NCBI GenBank assembly: GCA_026129745.1
Contig: JAHCHL010000002.1
Location: 1-64,000 of the forward strand
Source of the DNA: Fimbriimonadales bacterium
GTDB lineage: Bacteria > Armatimonadota > Fimbriimonadia > Fimbriimonadales > ATM1
Reading direction: 5' to 3'
DNA: 64,000 nucleotides
The notes under the pieces are model-generated. The model ran no database searches, was not told where the DNA came from, and saw only the letters and a list, made by a program, of their open reading frames with translations. The translations under genes were made by a program, and so were the position numbers. Positions within the stretch are counted from its first letter, which is position 1; the number at the start of each line of letters is the position of its first letter. Below, piece by piece: positions 34,857 to 44,910 of the stretch.

Positions 34857-35536
34857 AGCGCGTCATCACTTTCGATGCGGCTGGAACGTTGATCGATCAT
34901 TCTTGGGATCCTGCGGGACTTGCGATCGAAGCTGCACAACATGCGGGACTGAATTTGCCTGCTGAAAGTGCGCGCGAGAAGTATGAAGCGATACTTGCTC
35001 GCTCTGCTGCTGAGCGTGCAGAGGTTGAGTTGCGCGGCGATCCGAGCGAGATACGCACGCATTGGCGGCGCGGGTTGTCGGAATGGCTTACCGAGCTTGG
35101 AGAAGATCCTATTCATTCACGCAAGATACATGAGTATTCGGAGCGCGCCGTATTCAATCCGAATGGAACTATGTGGAGGTTGTATCCAGACGTTATTCCG
35201 GCATTGGATATGGCTTCAGACGCGGGTGTGTCGATCGGTGTGATCAGCAACTGGGATCGTTCGCTCCATATCGTTCTTTCGAATTTGGGGATTGCTGATC
35301 GATTCGATTTTGTGATTGCATCCCTGGAGTTTGGACACGAAAAGCCGAGTGTCGAAATCTTTCGCGAAGCCGAGCGCAGGGCTTGCGCCGATTCAACGCA
35401 TTGCAGCCACATCGGGGACGACTTCGGGGACGACGTTATGGGGGCGCAAGGGGCGGGCTGGAGGTCCGTCCACCTTCGGCGGGACGATGGTCCGATCCGA
35501 ACGCTGACCGAGGCGGTCGCGGAGGCGCTACGATGA
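34853..35536 (+). CDS. HAD-superfamily hydrolase, HDHD3-like
   Basis: A 227-residue phosphatase-like protein from the GTG at 34853 (GTGA overlap with DUF2905). Motif I is FDAAGTL, with the nucleophile Asp but Ala in place of the usual second Asp, as in HDHD3-type members. Motif II is GVISNWD, motif III the Lys in GHEKPSVEIF, motif IV IGDDFGDDVMGA. Substrate unknown. Cotranscribed with queA, whose ATG overlaps this stop. Confidence 0.85.
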   Translation: MKRVITFDAAGTLIDHSWDPAGLAIEAAQHAGLNLPAESAREKYEAILARSAAERAEVELRGDPSEIRTHWRRGLSEWLTELGEDPIHSRKIHEYSERAVFNPNGTMWRLYPDVIPALDMASDAGVSIGVISNWDRSLHIVLSNLGIADRFDFVIASLEFGHEKPSVEIFREAERRACADSTHCSHIGDDFGDDVMGAQGAGWRSVHLRRDDGPIRTLTEAVAEALR

Positions 35537-36546
35537 GGCTATCGGACTTCGACTACGTGCTTCCGGCGGATCGGATCGCTCAGGTTCCGGCTGAGCCGAG
35601 GGATTCGAGCAGACTGCTCGTTTTGGATTCAAGCAGCGGAGAAACCGAGCACCATCGTTTTCATGAGCTCCCTGCGCTGCTGGAGGCTGGGGACTTGTTG
35701 GTCGTCAACGACACGAGGGTTACCGCGAGGCGATTGCTTGGGCAGAAGGCGACCGGCGGGAGCGTCGAGGCGCTTCTCTTGCGTGAAGTGAGCCTTGGCA
35801 CCTGGGAGGCGCTGGTTCGGCCAGGCAAGCGAGTCAAACCGGGCACTGAGTTGCATTTCGGGGATGGATTGACGGCGACAGTCGTCGGCGAAACCGCTTT
35901 TGGTGGACGAACCTTGAAATTCGACAATCCGGAGAAGGTCTCTGGTGCAGGGAGCGTTCCATTGCCGCCTTACATTCATGCTGCACTCGAAAGCGACGAC
36001 CGCTATCAGACTGTATTTTCTGACGCGCCCGGCAGCGCAGCCGCTCCGACTGCGGGGCTTCATTTTACGGCAGGCCTTTTGGATTTGCTGAATGCGAGCG
36101 GAATCGAGATTGCGAGTGTCAGGTTGGATGTGAGCATCGACACGTTTCGTCCAGTTCAGGCGGACGACCCTGCCGACCACAAGATGCATGGGGAGAGATA
36201 CTCGATTCCTGAGCGGACGGCAACCGCCATTTCGCGGTGCAAAGGGAGGGTGATAGCCGTCGGTACAACAACGGTTCGCGCGCTGGAGAGTGCGGCGATC
36301 GGCTATCGGCGCGTCCGGTGTGGTGAATCAGTCACGGACATTTTCATTACTCCGGGGTTCGAGTTCAAAGCAATCGACGGAATGATCACGAATTTTCATA
36401 TGCCGCGCACGACGATGCTGTTGTTGGTCGCTGCGCTGTGCGGCATCGACCCTTTGCGCAATGCGTACAAGATCGCGCTTGAGAGCGATTATCGTTTTTT
36501 GAGTTTCGGCGATGCAATGCTGATACTACCAAGGAGCCACGAATGA
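35533..36546 (+). CDS. queA: S-adenosylmethionine:tRNA ribosyltransferase-isomerase
   Basis: QueA transfers the ribosyl part of SAM to preQ1 at tRNA position 34 in queuosine synthesis. The 337-residue protein from the ATG at 35533 shows the family stretches FDYVLPADRIAQVPAEPRD, LLVVNDTRVTARRLLG, VEALLLRE, APTAGLHFTAGLLD and GTTTVRALESAA, ending in YRFLSFGDAMLI. Overlaps both neighbours by 4 bp. Confidence 0.95.
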   Translation: MRLSDFDYVLPADRIAQVPAEPRDSSRLLVLDSSSGETEHHRFHELPALLEAGDLLVVNDTRVTARRLLGQKATGGSVEALLLREVSLGTWEALVRPGKRVKPGTELHFGDGLTATVVGETAFGGRTLKFDNPEKVSGAGSVPLPPYIHAALESDDRYQTVFSDAPGSAAAPTAGLHFTAGLLDLLNASGIEIASVRLDVSIDTFRPVQADDPADHKMHGERYSIPERTATAISRCKGRVIAVGTTTVRALESAAIGYRRVRCGESVTDIFITPGFEFKAIDGMITNFHMPRTTMLLLVAALCGIDPLRNAYKIALESDYRFLSFGDAMLILPRSHE

Positions 36547-37244
36547 GAAAAGAAGACACCGATCCGTTTGCCTATATTGAAAGTGCATTTCTGGAAGCGC
36601 CTGTCGAGGAAGCGGAAGAGATTGAGACACCGAAGAAATCTGAATCGGCTATGGATGCTCCACAACCCAATGAGCCGACTCGATCTTTAGTCGATGCGAT
36701 TCGCAACGCATCGAAGGCCGCAGTGGGCATGCCTGAACAAACTAAAGAGCCAATACCTCCGAAACCCAAACCAAAAGCGAAGGTGTCGGCGACAACAGCC
36801 ACGAAGACGAAAGCGAAGCCTGCGCCAAAGCCTGTCGGTGAACCGATCAAGGTTCGACTGAAGAAGACGGAGATGAGCGCGCCGAGGCCGAGAAAGCGGC
36901 GTTCGCCATCGAAGTCTGCGCCAATCTCAAGCGATCTCGAGCAGGTGATGCAGCTTGTGCCGAAAAACCTAAAGTTTTTGAGCACGGTGTACGACGACGA
37001 CGTGACTCAGAAGTATTATTCGACGCAGTTTCGCGAGCCGCGCGAGGAGTTGATTCGGCGTTTGGTCGACCCGGAGCTAAGCTTGGAAGATACCGCGCGC
37101 CTGCTTGGGGTCTGCCCGGCGACTGTGCGGCGATACACGAATCGCGGCTGGCTGGAGCATCATCGGACGAAGGGCAATCAGCGTCGGTTTCGGTTATCCG
37201 GTATCGTTGCATTCGTCGAATCGCACGGCCGGAACCCTGAATGA
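36543..37244 (+). CDS. helix-turn-helix (MerR/excisionase-like) DNA-binding protein
   Basis: A 233-residue protein. The N-terminal half is acidic, then a Lys/Pro/Ala-rich, histone-H1-like stretch (about 75-125). The C-terminus holds a MerR-type helix-turn-helix, with LEDTARLLGVCPATVRRYTNRGWL and a following wing-like QRRFRLSGIVAFVES. Likely a DNA-binding regulator or chromosome-associated protein; targets unknown. Overlaps queA and the glycosyltransferase gene by 4 bp each. Confidence 0.75.
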   Translation: MRKEDTDPFAYIESAFLEAPVEEAEEIETPKKSESAMDAPQPNEPTRSLVDAIRNASKAAVGMPEQTKEPIPPKPKPKAKVSATTATKTKAKPAPKPVGEPIKVRLKKTEMSAPRPRKRRSPSKSAPISSDLEQVMQLVPKNLKFLSTVYDDDVTQKYYSTQFREPREELIRRLVDPELSLEDTARLLGVCPATVRRYTNRGWLEHHRTKGNQRRFRLSGIVAFVESHGRNPE

Positions 37245-38425
37245 GAATTGCGATCTTCTCGGACAGCTACACGCCGATCCTCAATGGAGTATCGGTGAGC
37301 ATTGAGGGGTTGGTTGAGGAGCTACGCGCGAGAAAGCATTCCGTTCACGTTTTTACGTCGGCTGCGTGGCGATATCGCGATTATGATCCGAACGTATATC
37401 GGTTCTTTGCGCTCAAGACTCCGTTTGCAAAGGACTATCCGCTGGCGATACCGCCGTTCTATCCGATGCTTCGAAGTTTTCGAAAGAACACGTTCGACAT
37501 CATTCACACCCACACGCCGTTTACGTTGGGATTTGTTGGATTGCGTTGGGCCGAGTCGCACTATTTGCCGCTTGTGAGCACTTATCACACGCTGTATGAG
37601 AAGTACATGCACTACATACCGATTTTGCCTAAGCGGTATTTGCGCTACAAGCTTGCGAAGCACACGAATTACTATTACAACCGTTGCGCGCACGTCATTG
37701 CGCCGAGCGAAGCAGCGATGAAATCGCTGCAGCGGCATTTGGTAACGGCTCCAATCAGCGTCATACCCAGTGGGAATCCGACTCCGGTTTCAATCCCTAA
37801 AACTGAAGCGAGGAAGCGAATCGGTGCGCGGCCCGACGAGCGAATCTTGCTGTACGTTGGGCGAATTGCGAAAGAGAAGAATATGAGCACGCTGCTCGAA
37901 ATGGCGAGAAACGTGATGCTCGAGCGCGACGATGTTCGTTTTTGGCTGGTTGGCGATGGGCCGTATCGAGCCGAGTGTCGGAAGCTTGCAAGGGAGTTGG
38001 GGATCGGCGACCGCGTCAAGTTCGTCGGCGCGATTCCGAGGGAAATGGTCGACGTTTACTATTGCGCTGCGGATGTTTTCGTGTTCGCCAGCATGACGGA
38101 GACGCAGGGGCTCGTAATCGGAGAGGCCATGACACACGGTGTGCCTGCGGTCGCGGTTCATGGCGGCGGCGCTGCGGACTTTATCATCGAGGATCAGAAC
38201 GGCTATATCGTTTCCAACAATCCGACTCAGTTCGGCGAGGTGGTGCTGCGGATTCTCGGCAATCCGGCATTGCTTGGCAGATTGTCGGAGAGCGCGCGAA
38301 AGTCCGTGAAGCGGTGGACGATGAGCGATATGTGCGATTCCATTCTCGGTGTTTATGAGCAAGCGATTGGAAGTTATGGTGTGAAAGAGGTGAGCCATGC
38401 CGACGCATATACGGCAGCGCATTGA
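37241..38425 (+). CDS. GT4-family glycosyltransferase
   Basis: A 394-residue retaining glycosyltransferase of the GT-B fold, similar to lipid glucosyl/mannosyl transferases (MGDG/PimB-like). Features: IAIFSDSYTPILNGVSVS with the Gly-rich loop, DIIHTHTPFTLGF, LLYVGRIAKEKN, and the EX7E motif in ETQGLVIGEAMTHGVPAV. It probably makes a membrane glycolipid (family inference); the sugar is not determinable here. Confidence 0.87.
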   Translation: MRIAIFSDSYTPILNGVSVSIEGLVEELRARKHSVHVFTSAAWRYRDYDPNVYRFFALKTPFAKDYPLAIPPFYPMLRSFRKNTFDIIHTHTPFTLGFVGLRWAESHYLPLVSTYHTLYEKYMHYIPILPKRYLRYKLAKHTNYYYNRCAHVIAPSEAAMKSLQRHLVTAPISVIPSGNPTPVSIPKTEARKRIGARPDERILLYVGRIAKEKNMSTLLEMARNVMLERDDVRFWLVGDGPYRAECRKLARELGIGDRVKFVGAIPREMVDVYYCAADVFVFASMTETQGLVIGEAMTHGVPAVAVHGGGAADFIIEDQNGYIVSNNPTQFGEVVLRILGNPALLGRLSESARKSVKRWTMSDMCDSILGVYEQAIGSYGVKEVSHADAYTAAH

Positions 38426-39422
38426 AGAGACCGAACTCGCGATCCTTTCCGAGTACGCGACGAAGGCTTGCGAAAGCCGAGGAAGGAATCGGGAGGAAGA
38501 GCCTGATCCAATCAGGACTTGTTTTCAACGGGATCGTGACCGAATCTTGCATAGCAAATCATTTCGAAGGCTCAAGCGCAAGACGCAGGTATTCATCGAC
38601 CCATCTGGCGACCATTACCGGACGAGATTGACTCACACACTCGAAGTCGCGCAAATTGCGCGAACGATTTCGCGCGCGTTGCGTCTGAACGAGGACCTGA
38701 CCGAGGCAATCGCGTTGGGCCACGACGTTGGGCACACTCCCTTTGGGCATGCTGGCGAGGCAGCGATGGACGAGTGCCTAAAGAAATTGGATCCCTCTGC
38801 GAAGTTTCGGCACTACGAGCAGAGTTTGCGTGTGCTGACGGTTTTGGAGAATGAAGGTTCAGGATTGAATCTGACTTTCGAGACGCTCGATGGGATCGGC
38901 GGGCACAGCAAAGGGAGATCCGATCTCAGCGATTACGACGGTAACAACTGTCCTTCTTTGGAAGCTGCGGTCGTTCGCGTTGCGGATCGCGTCGCTTATC
39001 TGAATCATGATCTTGACGATGCGGTTCGCGCAGATTGGCTACGCCTTGAGGACTTGCCCGTTGAGATCGCGCGACTTGGCGAGAGCCACGGCAAGCGGAT
39101 CGGCGCGATGGTTTTCGATTTGATCGAGAACAGTTTCAATACGCCGAGCGTTCGTTTCAGTTCGGGAATGCTGTCTGCGCTCAACACGATGAAAGAGTAT
39201 CTCTTCGACCATTTGTATCTCGAATATCCGAAGCGATTTCCCGACATCGATAAAGCAAAGGGGGTCGTGCGGTCGCTGTTCAATCACTACATGGAAAATC
39301 CAGAGCAGATGCCTGGTGGGTTTTCGGGCGTGCAGGGAGCGGTCGATTACATCAGCGGGATGACGGATCGTTATGCGATTTCCGTTTACGAAGAGCTGTT
39401 TCTGCCGACCGCTTGGAGCTAA
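38397..39422 (+). CDS. dgt: deoxyguanosinetriphosphate triphosphohydrolase-like protein
   Basis: A 341-residue HD-domain hydrolase that would cut dNTPs to nucleoside and triphosphate. Metal and catalytic motifs: RTRLTHTLEVAQIART (first His), GHDVGHTPFGHAGE (HD pair) and later DDAVRADWL region. The N-terminus DRDRILHSKSFRRLKRKTQVF is typical of the dGTPase-like group of about 340 residues. The ATG has GAGGTGAGCC upstream and lies inside the end of the glycosyltransferase gene (29-bp overlap). Confidence 0.9.
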   Translation: MPTHIRQRIEETELAILSEYATKACESRGRNREEEPDPIRTCFQRDRDRILHSKSFRRLKRKTQVFIDPSGDHYRTRLTHTLEVAQIARTISRALRLNEDLTEAIALGHDVGHTPFGHAGEAAMDECLKKLDPSAKFRHYEQSLRVLTVLENEGSGLNLTFETLDGIGGHSKGRSDLSDYDGNNCPSLEAAVVRVADRVAYLNHDLDDAVRADWLRLEDLPVEIARLGESHGKRIGAMVFDLIENSFNTPSVRFSSGMLSALNTMKEYLFDHLYLEYPKRFPDIDKAKGVVRSLFNHYMENPEQMPGGFSGVQGAVDYISGMTDRYAISVYEELFLPTAWS

Positions 39423-39453
39423 GTCGAAAGGGTAGACTGTCGTTTACCTTTTC

Positions 39454-41625
39454 ATGGTTTTGACCCTCGACACCCTCAACGAGCAGCAGCGCGAAGCCGT
39501 CGAACATCCTGGCGGCCCATTGCTCGTCTTTGCGGGCGCGGGGAGCGGCAAAACCAGGGTTATCACCTATCGGATTGCGAAGCTGGTTCTAAGTGGAGTC
39601 AGTCCGAACAGGATATTGGCTGTCACGTTTACGAACAAAGCCGCGAAGGAGATGAGGGAGCGCATCGAGGGATTGATCGGCGAGCGTGCCAATTCGCTTT
39701 GGATGGGAACGTTTCATCGCATTTGCGGACGGATTTTGCGTGAGAGCGGACACATGATCGGCCTGAATCGCAACTTTGTGATTTACGACGATTCCGACCA
39801 GCTTTCTTTGATGCGCTCCATCCTTCGTGCAAAGAACATCGACGATAAAGCGATCACACCGCGCGCCATTTTGAGTGAAATAAGCCGGGCAAAGGAGAAG
39901 CTCATATCGCCTGAGAAGTATGCGAGGGGCGCGGCTGGGTTCTTCGAGCGAATCGCTTCCGAGATTTATCCTGAGTATCAGTCGCAGCTCACCAAGAACC
40001 ATGCACTGGACTTCGACGACATGATCGGTTTGACTGTGAAGCTGCTCAAAGAGCGGGAAGAGGCGCGACAGATGTATCAGAGTCGATTCGAGCATGTGCT
40101 TGTGGATGAGTTTCAAGATGTTAACTTTGTGCAGTATGAGCTTATCAAGATATTGGGGGCGAAGCACAAAAACATTACGATCGTGGGCGATGACGACCAG
40201 TCGATTTACGGCTGGAGGGGGGCCGATGTCACGCACATTTTGAAATTCGGCGGCGAATTCGAAGGTGCACGAACGATCAAATTGGAGCGAAACTACCGCT
40301 CGACGAAACGCATTCTTGGTGCGGCGAACGAAGTGATTCGGCAGAATCGCGGCAGAGCACAGAAGCAGCTTTGGACAGACAATCCCGATGGACCGCCGAT
40401 CACGGTCACCGAAGTCGGTACGGAGCAAGAAGAGGCGGCACTTGTCGCGGATACGATCTTGCAGGCTGTTAGGCCTGGCAGGCGGAAGTTCGGGGACTTC
40501 GCCGTTCTGTATCGTACGAACGCTCAAAGCCGCGTTTTAGAAGAGACTTTTTTGATGATGCGGATTCCTCATTTGCTTATCGGCGGTCAGCGGTTTTATG
40601 AGCGAAAGGAAGTCAAGGACATGATCGCTTACCTTCGTGTCGTTGCGAATCCGAGCGACGATGTCAGTTTGAGGCGAATCATCAATGTTCCTGGCCGAGG
40701 GATCGGGGATGTGACGATGGAGAAAGCGCAGGAATTCGCAAATGGCGGACCGCTCTTCGATGCTTTTGCGGACTGGAGATTTCAGGGCTTGCTTGTCTCG
40801 AAGACTCGCAACGCGGTGGTTCGATTCGTCGAAATGGTTCGCGGTGCAGCGGAGTTGATCGAGGCTGGAAATAGCGAGCCGGTTCTTCGGTACGTTCTGC
40901 AAAACAGCGGCTACATGGACGAGCTGCGCGCGGATCGGAGCGAGGAATCGAACTCAAGGTTGGATAACTTGCAAGAGCTTGTGAACGTTGCGGCATTGCA
41001 CGATGCGACCAGCGACGAGCCTGGCCTTTTCGGATTTTTGCAGGAGATCGCCTTGCTGTCGGATGCGGATGAATTGAAGGAATCTGCGGACGCCGTCACG
41101 CTTATGACCGCTCATACTGCAAAGGGACTTGAGTTTCCGGTTGTATTCATGGTCGGCATGGAAGAGGGAATTTTTCCGCATGCACGGTCTATGAATTCCG
41201 ACAAGCAAATCGAAGAAGAGCGAAGGCTTTGCTATGTAGGCATGACGCGCGCCATGGAAGAGCTGCATTTGCTGCATTCGACTCGAAGGTCGACTTTCGG
41301 GCAAGCGAACTTTAACTCGCCGAGCCGATTTTTGAATGCGATTCCACAAGAGTTTGTAACTGCGCTTCGCGAGTCCGTCGCACCAACTCTCACTGATCGG
41401 AGAAGCAACTATGCGACTGCTGCCGTTTCGACGAAGCCGCTGCGGGGTCCAGATTGGAAGGCTCCGTTCGAAGTTGGGCAGCAAGTCAGGCACAGCAAGT
41501 TCGGGATCGGCGTCGTTGTGGCTTGTGTTCCGACGAGGGAGGATTGCGAAGTCACTGTGGCCTTTCCGGGGGTCACCGGAGTTAAGAAGCTTATGAACAA
41601 GTTCGCCAATTTGGAGCCCGTTTAG
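39454..41625 (+). CDS. pcrA: UvrD/PcrA-type superfamily 1 DNA helicase
   Basis: A 723-residue ATP-dependent 3'-5' helicase for DNA repair and replication. Walker A is AGAGSGKTRVIT, Walker B VLVDEFQDVN, motif III GDDDQSIYGWRGA, motif IV LERNYRS, motif V LMTAHTAKGLEFP, and motif VI EEERRLCYVGMTRA. The C-terminal ~60 residues (VGQQVRHSKFGIGVV) are the PcrA-type Tudor-like tail that contacts RNA polymerase. Ends 1 bp before the convergent lspA stop. Confidence 0.94.
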   Translation: MVLTLDTLNEQQREAVEHPGGPLLVFAGAGSGKTRVITYRIAKLVLSGVSPNRILAVTFTNKAAKEMRERIEGLIGERANSLWMGTFHRICGRILRESGHMIGLNRNFVIYDDSDQLSLMRSILRAKNIDDKAITPRAILSEISRAKEKLISPEKYARGAAGFFERIASEIYPEYQSQLTKNHALDFDDMIGLTVKLLKEREEARQMYQSRFEHVLVDEFQDVNFVQYELIKILGAKHKNITIVGDDDQSIYGWRGADVTHILKFGGEFEGARTIKLERNYRSTKRILGAANEVIRQNRGRAQKQLWTDNPDGPPITVTEVGTEQEEAALVADTILQAVRPGRRKFGDFAVLYRTNAQSRVLEETFLMMRIPHLLIGGQRFYERKEVKDMIAYLRVVANPSDDVSLRRIINVPGRGIGDVTMEKAQEFANGGPLFDAFADWRFQGLLVSKTRNAVVRFVEMVRGAAELIEAGNSEPVLRYVLQNSGYMDELRADRSEESNSRLDNLQELVNVAALHDATSDEPGLFGFLQEIALLSDADELKESADAVTLMTAHTAKGLEFPVVFMVGMEEGIFPHARSMNSDKQIEEERRLCYVGMTRAMEELHLLHSTRRSTFGQANFNSPSRFLNAIPQEFVTALRESVAPTLTDRRSNYATAAVSTKPLRGPDWKAPFEVGQQVRHSKFGIGVVVACVPTREDCEVTVAFPGVTGVKKLMNKFANLEPV

Positions 41626-41626
41626 A

Positions 41627-42100
41627 TTAGGCTGCTTTGTCTTTTGCGGCTTCTTGCTTCGCATCCATGATGAACTTGATCATCAGGAGCACGACGGCAA
41701 TTGTAATGCACATATCAGCCACATTGAAAACATGGATGATGTGTATGTTTATGAAATCGGTTACTTTTCCTGCGTTAAAGATTCTGTCGATGAAGTTGCC
41801 GATCGCTCCGGCACCGACGAGGATGAGTGCGACTCTGTAGAGTCTTTCTCCGGTTTCCACTTTGGAATACGCGATCGCCGCGACGACCGCCACGATGAAC
41901 GCGATCGGCGCGAGCCAAACACCGAAGTCCTGGAATAGGCCGAAGGCGACGCCGGTGTTGTAGACGAGTGTGAATTGGAGGACGCCGGGGATGACGTCGA
42001 CTTGTTGCGCTTCGACGAGCGAGGACCGGGCGATCCACTTCGTGAGTTGATCGATGACTAAGATCAAGGTCACCCATGACACGTATTTGAGGAGCCTCAC
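41627..42100 (-). CDS. lspA: lipoprotein signal peptidase (signal peptidase II)
   Basis: The inner-membrane aspartic peptidase that cleaves prolipoproteins. The 157-residue protein uses the GTG at 42100, which overlaps the ileS stop, with GGAGAG upstream. Four hydrophobic segments are present. Family motifs: VIDQLTKW, VYNTGVAFGLF, GAIGNFIDR (catalytic Asp) and HVFNVADMCITIA (second Asp). The pairing ileS-lspA is a widespread gene order. Confidence 0.94.
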   Translation of the reverse strand: MRLLKYVSWVTLILVIDQLTKWIARSSLVEAQQVDVIPGVLQFTLVYNTGVAFGLFQDFGVWLAPIAFIVAVVAAIAYSKVETGERLYRVALILVGAGAIGNFIDRIFNAGKVTDFINIHIIHVFNVADMCITIAVVLLMIKFIMDAKQEAAKDKAA

Positions 42101-44856
42101 TTGCCCAGCACTCTCCGACAACGTGCGCAGAGTGGAATGTCGTCGATCAGTTCGACATCCGGTCTTCGGATTCGGGAGCGTTCGCACTTGAGGTACTCCG
42201 ATTCTGAGAAAGCGAAGCTGCGTTCTCCATCGGCAAGTTCGATCCAACTGATGCGCAGCATTGTGGGAAGTTCGGCTCCAAATGAACTCAATGTCGCGGC
42301 GGTTTCTGCGTCGATGGAAGCTTTCACAAAAACATCTTGCGAGTCTTTGACTCCCGATGCGCTCTTCCAGCTTTCTAGTTCTACGTTAAGGGAGTCTCTG
42401 AATGCGAAGAACGTCTCGAACCTTCGATGCAACGCGCTCGACCGGATCTCATTCGCCATCGTTTCATTGATCGGATCGATCTCTTCGATGAAGACTGTCG
42501 GGTGTTTGTGGGTGAGCGGAAGCTTGGCATAAGTCTCTTCAGCAGTATGCGGAAGGATCGGTGCGATCAGCTTTGTCAGCGTGTGCAGTAATTCCGAGCA
42601 AGCGCGCTGCCCGCTTCTTCGCTGCGGCCAGTCCGCTCCGTCGCAGTACATCCTGTCTTTGATCGCATCGAGATAGAACGAACTCAGCTCTTTGGCGCAG
42701 AAGTTATGAATCAGTTGCGTCGCTGCGCTAAAGTCGTATTCATCGTATTGCTCGCACACGTGCTTTTCCAGGAGCTTTACTGCATTCATAGCCCACTGGT
42801 CTATGTCCATCGTGATAGGCGCGTCCGACTTGGGATCATAGTCGTAAAGATTCGAAAGCAGGAATCGAAGCGTGTTTCGGATTCTGCGATAGCTTTCGCC
42901 GATTTGCTTGAGCAGGCTGTCGCCGCAAGGAACATCGTTGCTGTAATCGACGGATGCTGCCCAAAGGCGCAGGATGTCTGCGCCGTATTGATTCGCCGCT
43001 TGGATCGGTTCGATCACGTTTCCCTTTCGCTTTGACATTTTTTCGCCCTTTTCATCGACGACAAATCCGTGTGTCAGCACTTCGGAATAGGGCGCGTGGC
43101 CGCAGATTGCGGTTGCGGTCATTAGACTGCTGTTGAACCACCCTCGATGCTGGTCGCTGCCTTCGAGATACATTTGTGCAGGCCATTCGAGATCTTGCCA
43201 TTCGCTGCGATATTTTTGATCGAGAACGGCGTAATGCGTGATTCCCGAATCGAACCAAACATCGAGAACATCCGTTTCTTTTCGGAACTCGGTTTCACCG
43301 GTTTTCGGGTGTTTGTAGTTTTCGGGCAGGACGTTTTCGAGCGGTTCCGAGAACCAAGCCGCGCTTCCCTTCTGTTCGACGAGTTTCGCGACGCGTTCCA
43401 TTAGTTCAGGGTCGAGGACAGGCTCTCCTGATTTCGCTCCATAGACGATTGGGATGCCGACCCCCCATGTTCGTTGCCTCGACAGACACCAATCTGGGCG
43501 ACCGCTGACCATCGCGCTGATGCGCGCTTTGCCCGCTTTGGGAAACCAACTGACTTTGTCGATTTCTTCGAGGGCTTTCGCTCGAAGATTGTCATGGTCG
43601 ACGTTCAGGAACCATTGTTCCGTCGTTCGAAAGATGACTGGATGTCCGTCGCGTTCTGCGTACGGGTAGCTGTGTTCATAGTCGTACGCTTTAAGCAGGT
43701 GACCAGTTTCGGCAAGGCGCTGCACAACGGTTCGGTCGGCATCCTTGATGTGCTGTCCTGCGAATTCGCCTGCTTCTTCCGTGAAGAAGCCTGCCGCATC
43801 GACTGGGCACAAAATCGGAAGTCCATACTTCTTTCCGGTGTAGAAGTCGTCTGCGCCGTGTCCGGGGGCCGTGTGCACCACGCCCGTTCCGTCTTCGGTC
43901 GTAACGTAGTCTGCGAGTACGGCAACGGAGTCGCGATCGAAAATGGGATGTGAAAATGCGGTGCCTTCGAGTCCTGCACCCTTGACGTGCGCGACTTTCG
44001 CCCAGTTCTCTTTGCCGATTGCGTTCATCACATTCGGAACGAGACCGTCATAGAGCAAGTAGAAATCGTTTTCGCATTCGACGAGCGCGTAGTCGAGTTC
44101 CGGATGAAATGCGACTGCGAGATTCGCCGGAATCGTCCATGGCGTCGTGGTCCAAATGATCGTGTAAATGTTCCCTTTCGCACGGTTCGTCAAGACTCCT
44201 TTCGGGTCGTGCTTGAGAGGGAACCTTACAAAGATCGCTTTCGACGTGTGTTCTCGGTATTCGAGTTCGGTGTCTGCGAGCGCGGTTCGGCTGTGCGTCG
44301 ACCAGTGCGTCGGGCGCAAGTCTCGATAGACGAATCCCTTTTCAGCGAGCTTTGCGAATGCTCTAACGATCGTTGCTTCGAAGCCGAAATCCATCGTGGC
44401 GTAGCGGTGTCTCCAATCACCGAAAACGCCAAGGCGTTGGAATTGTGAGGTTTGGATTTCAATGAACTCTTCCGCGTGCGCTCGACAAGCGTCTCTCATT
44501 TCTTCCGGAGAGATGTTTTTGCCAAGCTTCGCTTGAACTGCCATTTCGATTGGCAGACCGTGATTGTCGTAGCCAGGAACGTATGGCGCATGAAAGCCTC
44601 GCATCGTTTTGTATTTGACAACAAAGTCTTTGAGCGATTTGTTCAGCGCGGTGCCAATATGAATCGGGCTGTTTGTGTAGGGTGGCCCATCGTGGAGAAT
44701 AAACTTCGGTTTGCTACGCCTTGCAGATTGAATTAAATCATCAATGCCGATCTTGTTCCAATGGGCCTGCATTTCGGGTTCTCTGCGCGCAAGATCGGCC
44801 TTCATCGGAATTGTGAAGTCGGGGTCAGGCAAGTTAAGGGTCGACCTAAGGTCCAT
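42097..44856 (-). CDS. ileS: isoleucyl-tRNA synthetase
   Basis: A 919-residue class I synthetase. The HIGH motif appears as PIHIGTALNK near residue 65, KMSKS as GEKMSKRKGN near residue 590, and the CP1 editing domain with TTTPWTIPANL between them. The C-terminus has a zinc-binding Cys set (KCERSRIRRPD...LCARC). Length fits bacterial IleS. It heads an ileS-lspA operon and is divergent from the gene at 44911. Confidence 0.96.
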   Translation of the reverse strand: MDLRSTLNLPDPDFTIPMKADLARREPEMQAHWNKIGIDDLIQSARRSKPKFILHDGPPYTNSPIHIGTALNKSLKDFVVKYKTMRGFHAPYVPGYDNHGLPIEMAVQAKLGKNISPEEMRDACRAHAEEFIEIQTSQFQRLGVFGDWRHRYATMDFGFEATIVRAFAKLAEKGFVYRDLRPTHWSTHSRTALADTELEYREHTSKAIFVRFPLKHDPKGVLTNRAKGNIYTIIWTTTPWTIPANLAVAFHPELDYALVECENDFYLLYDGLVPNVMNAIGKENWAKVAHVKGAGLEGTAFSHPIFDRDSVAVLADYVTTEDGTGVVHTAPGHGADDFYTGKKYGLPILCPVDAAGFFTEEAGEFAGQHIKDADRTVVQRLAETGHLLKAYDYEHSYPYAERDGHPVIFRTTEQWFLNVDHDNLRAKALEEIDKVSWFPKAGKARISAMVSGRPDWCLSRQRTWGVGIPIVYGAKSGEPVLDPELMERVAKLVEQKGSAAWFSEPLENVLPENYKHPKTGETEFRKETDVLDVWFDSGITHYAVLDQKYRSEWQDLEWPAQMYLEGSDQHRGWFNSSLMTATAICGHAPYSEVLTHGFVVDEKGEKMSKRKGNVIEPIQAANQYGADILRLWAASVDYSNDVPCGDSLLKQIGESYRRIRNTLRFLLSNLYDYDPKSDAPITMDIDQWAMNAVKLLEKHVCEQYDEYDFSAATQLIHNFCAKELSSFYLDAIKDRMYCDGADWPQRRSGQRACSELLHTLTKLIAPILPHTAEETYAKLPLTHKHPTVFIEEIDPINETMANEIRSSALHRRFETFFAFRDSLNVELESWKSASGVKDSQDVFVKASIDAETAATLSSFGAELPTMLRISWIELADGERSFAFSESEYLKCERSRIRRPDVELIDDIPLCARCRRVLGK

Positions 44857-44910
44857 GGGGGGCGCGATTTTACCTTTGAGATAGGGTCAAGAAGATCCAT
44901 TGGCTGTAAA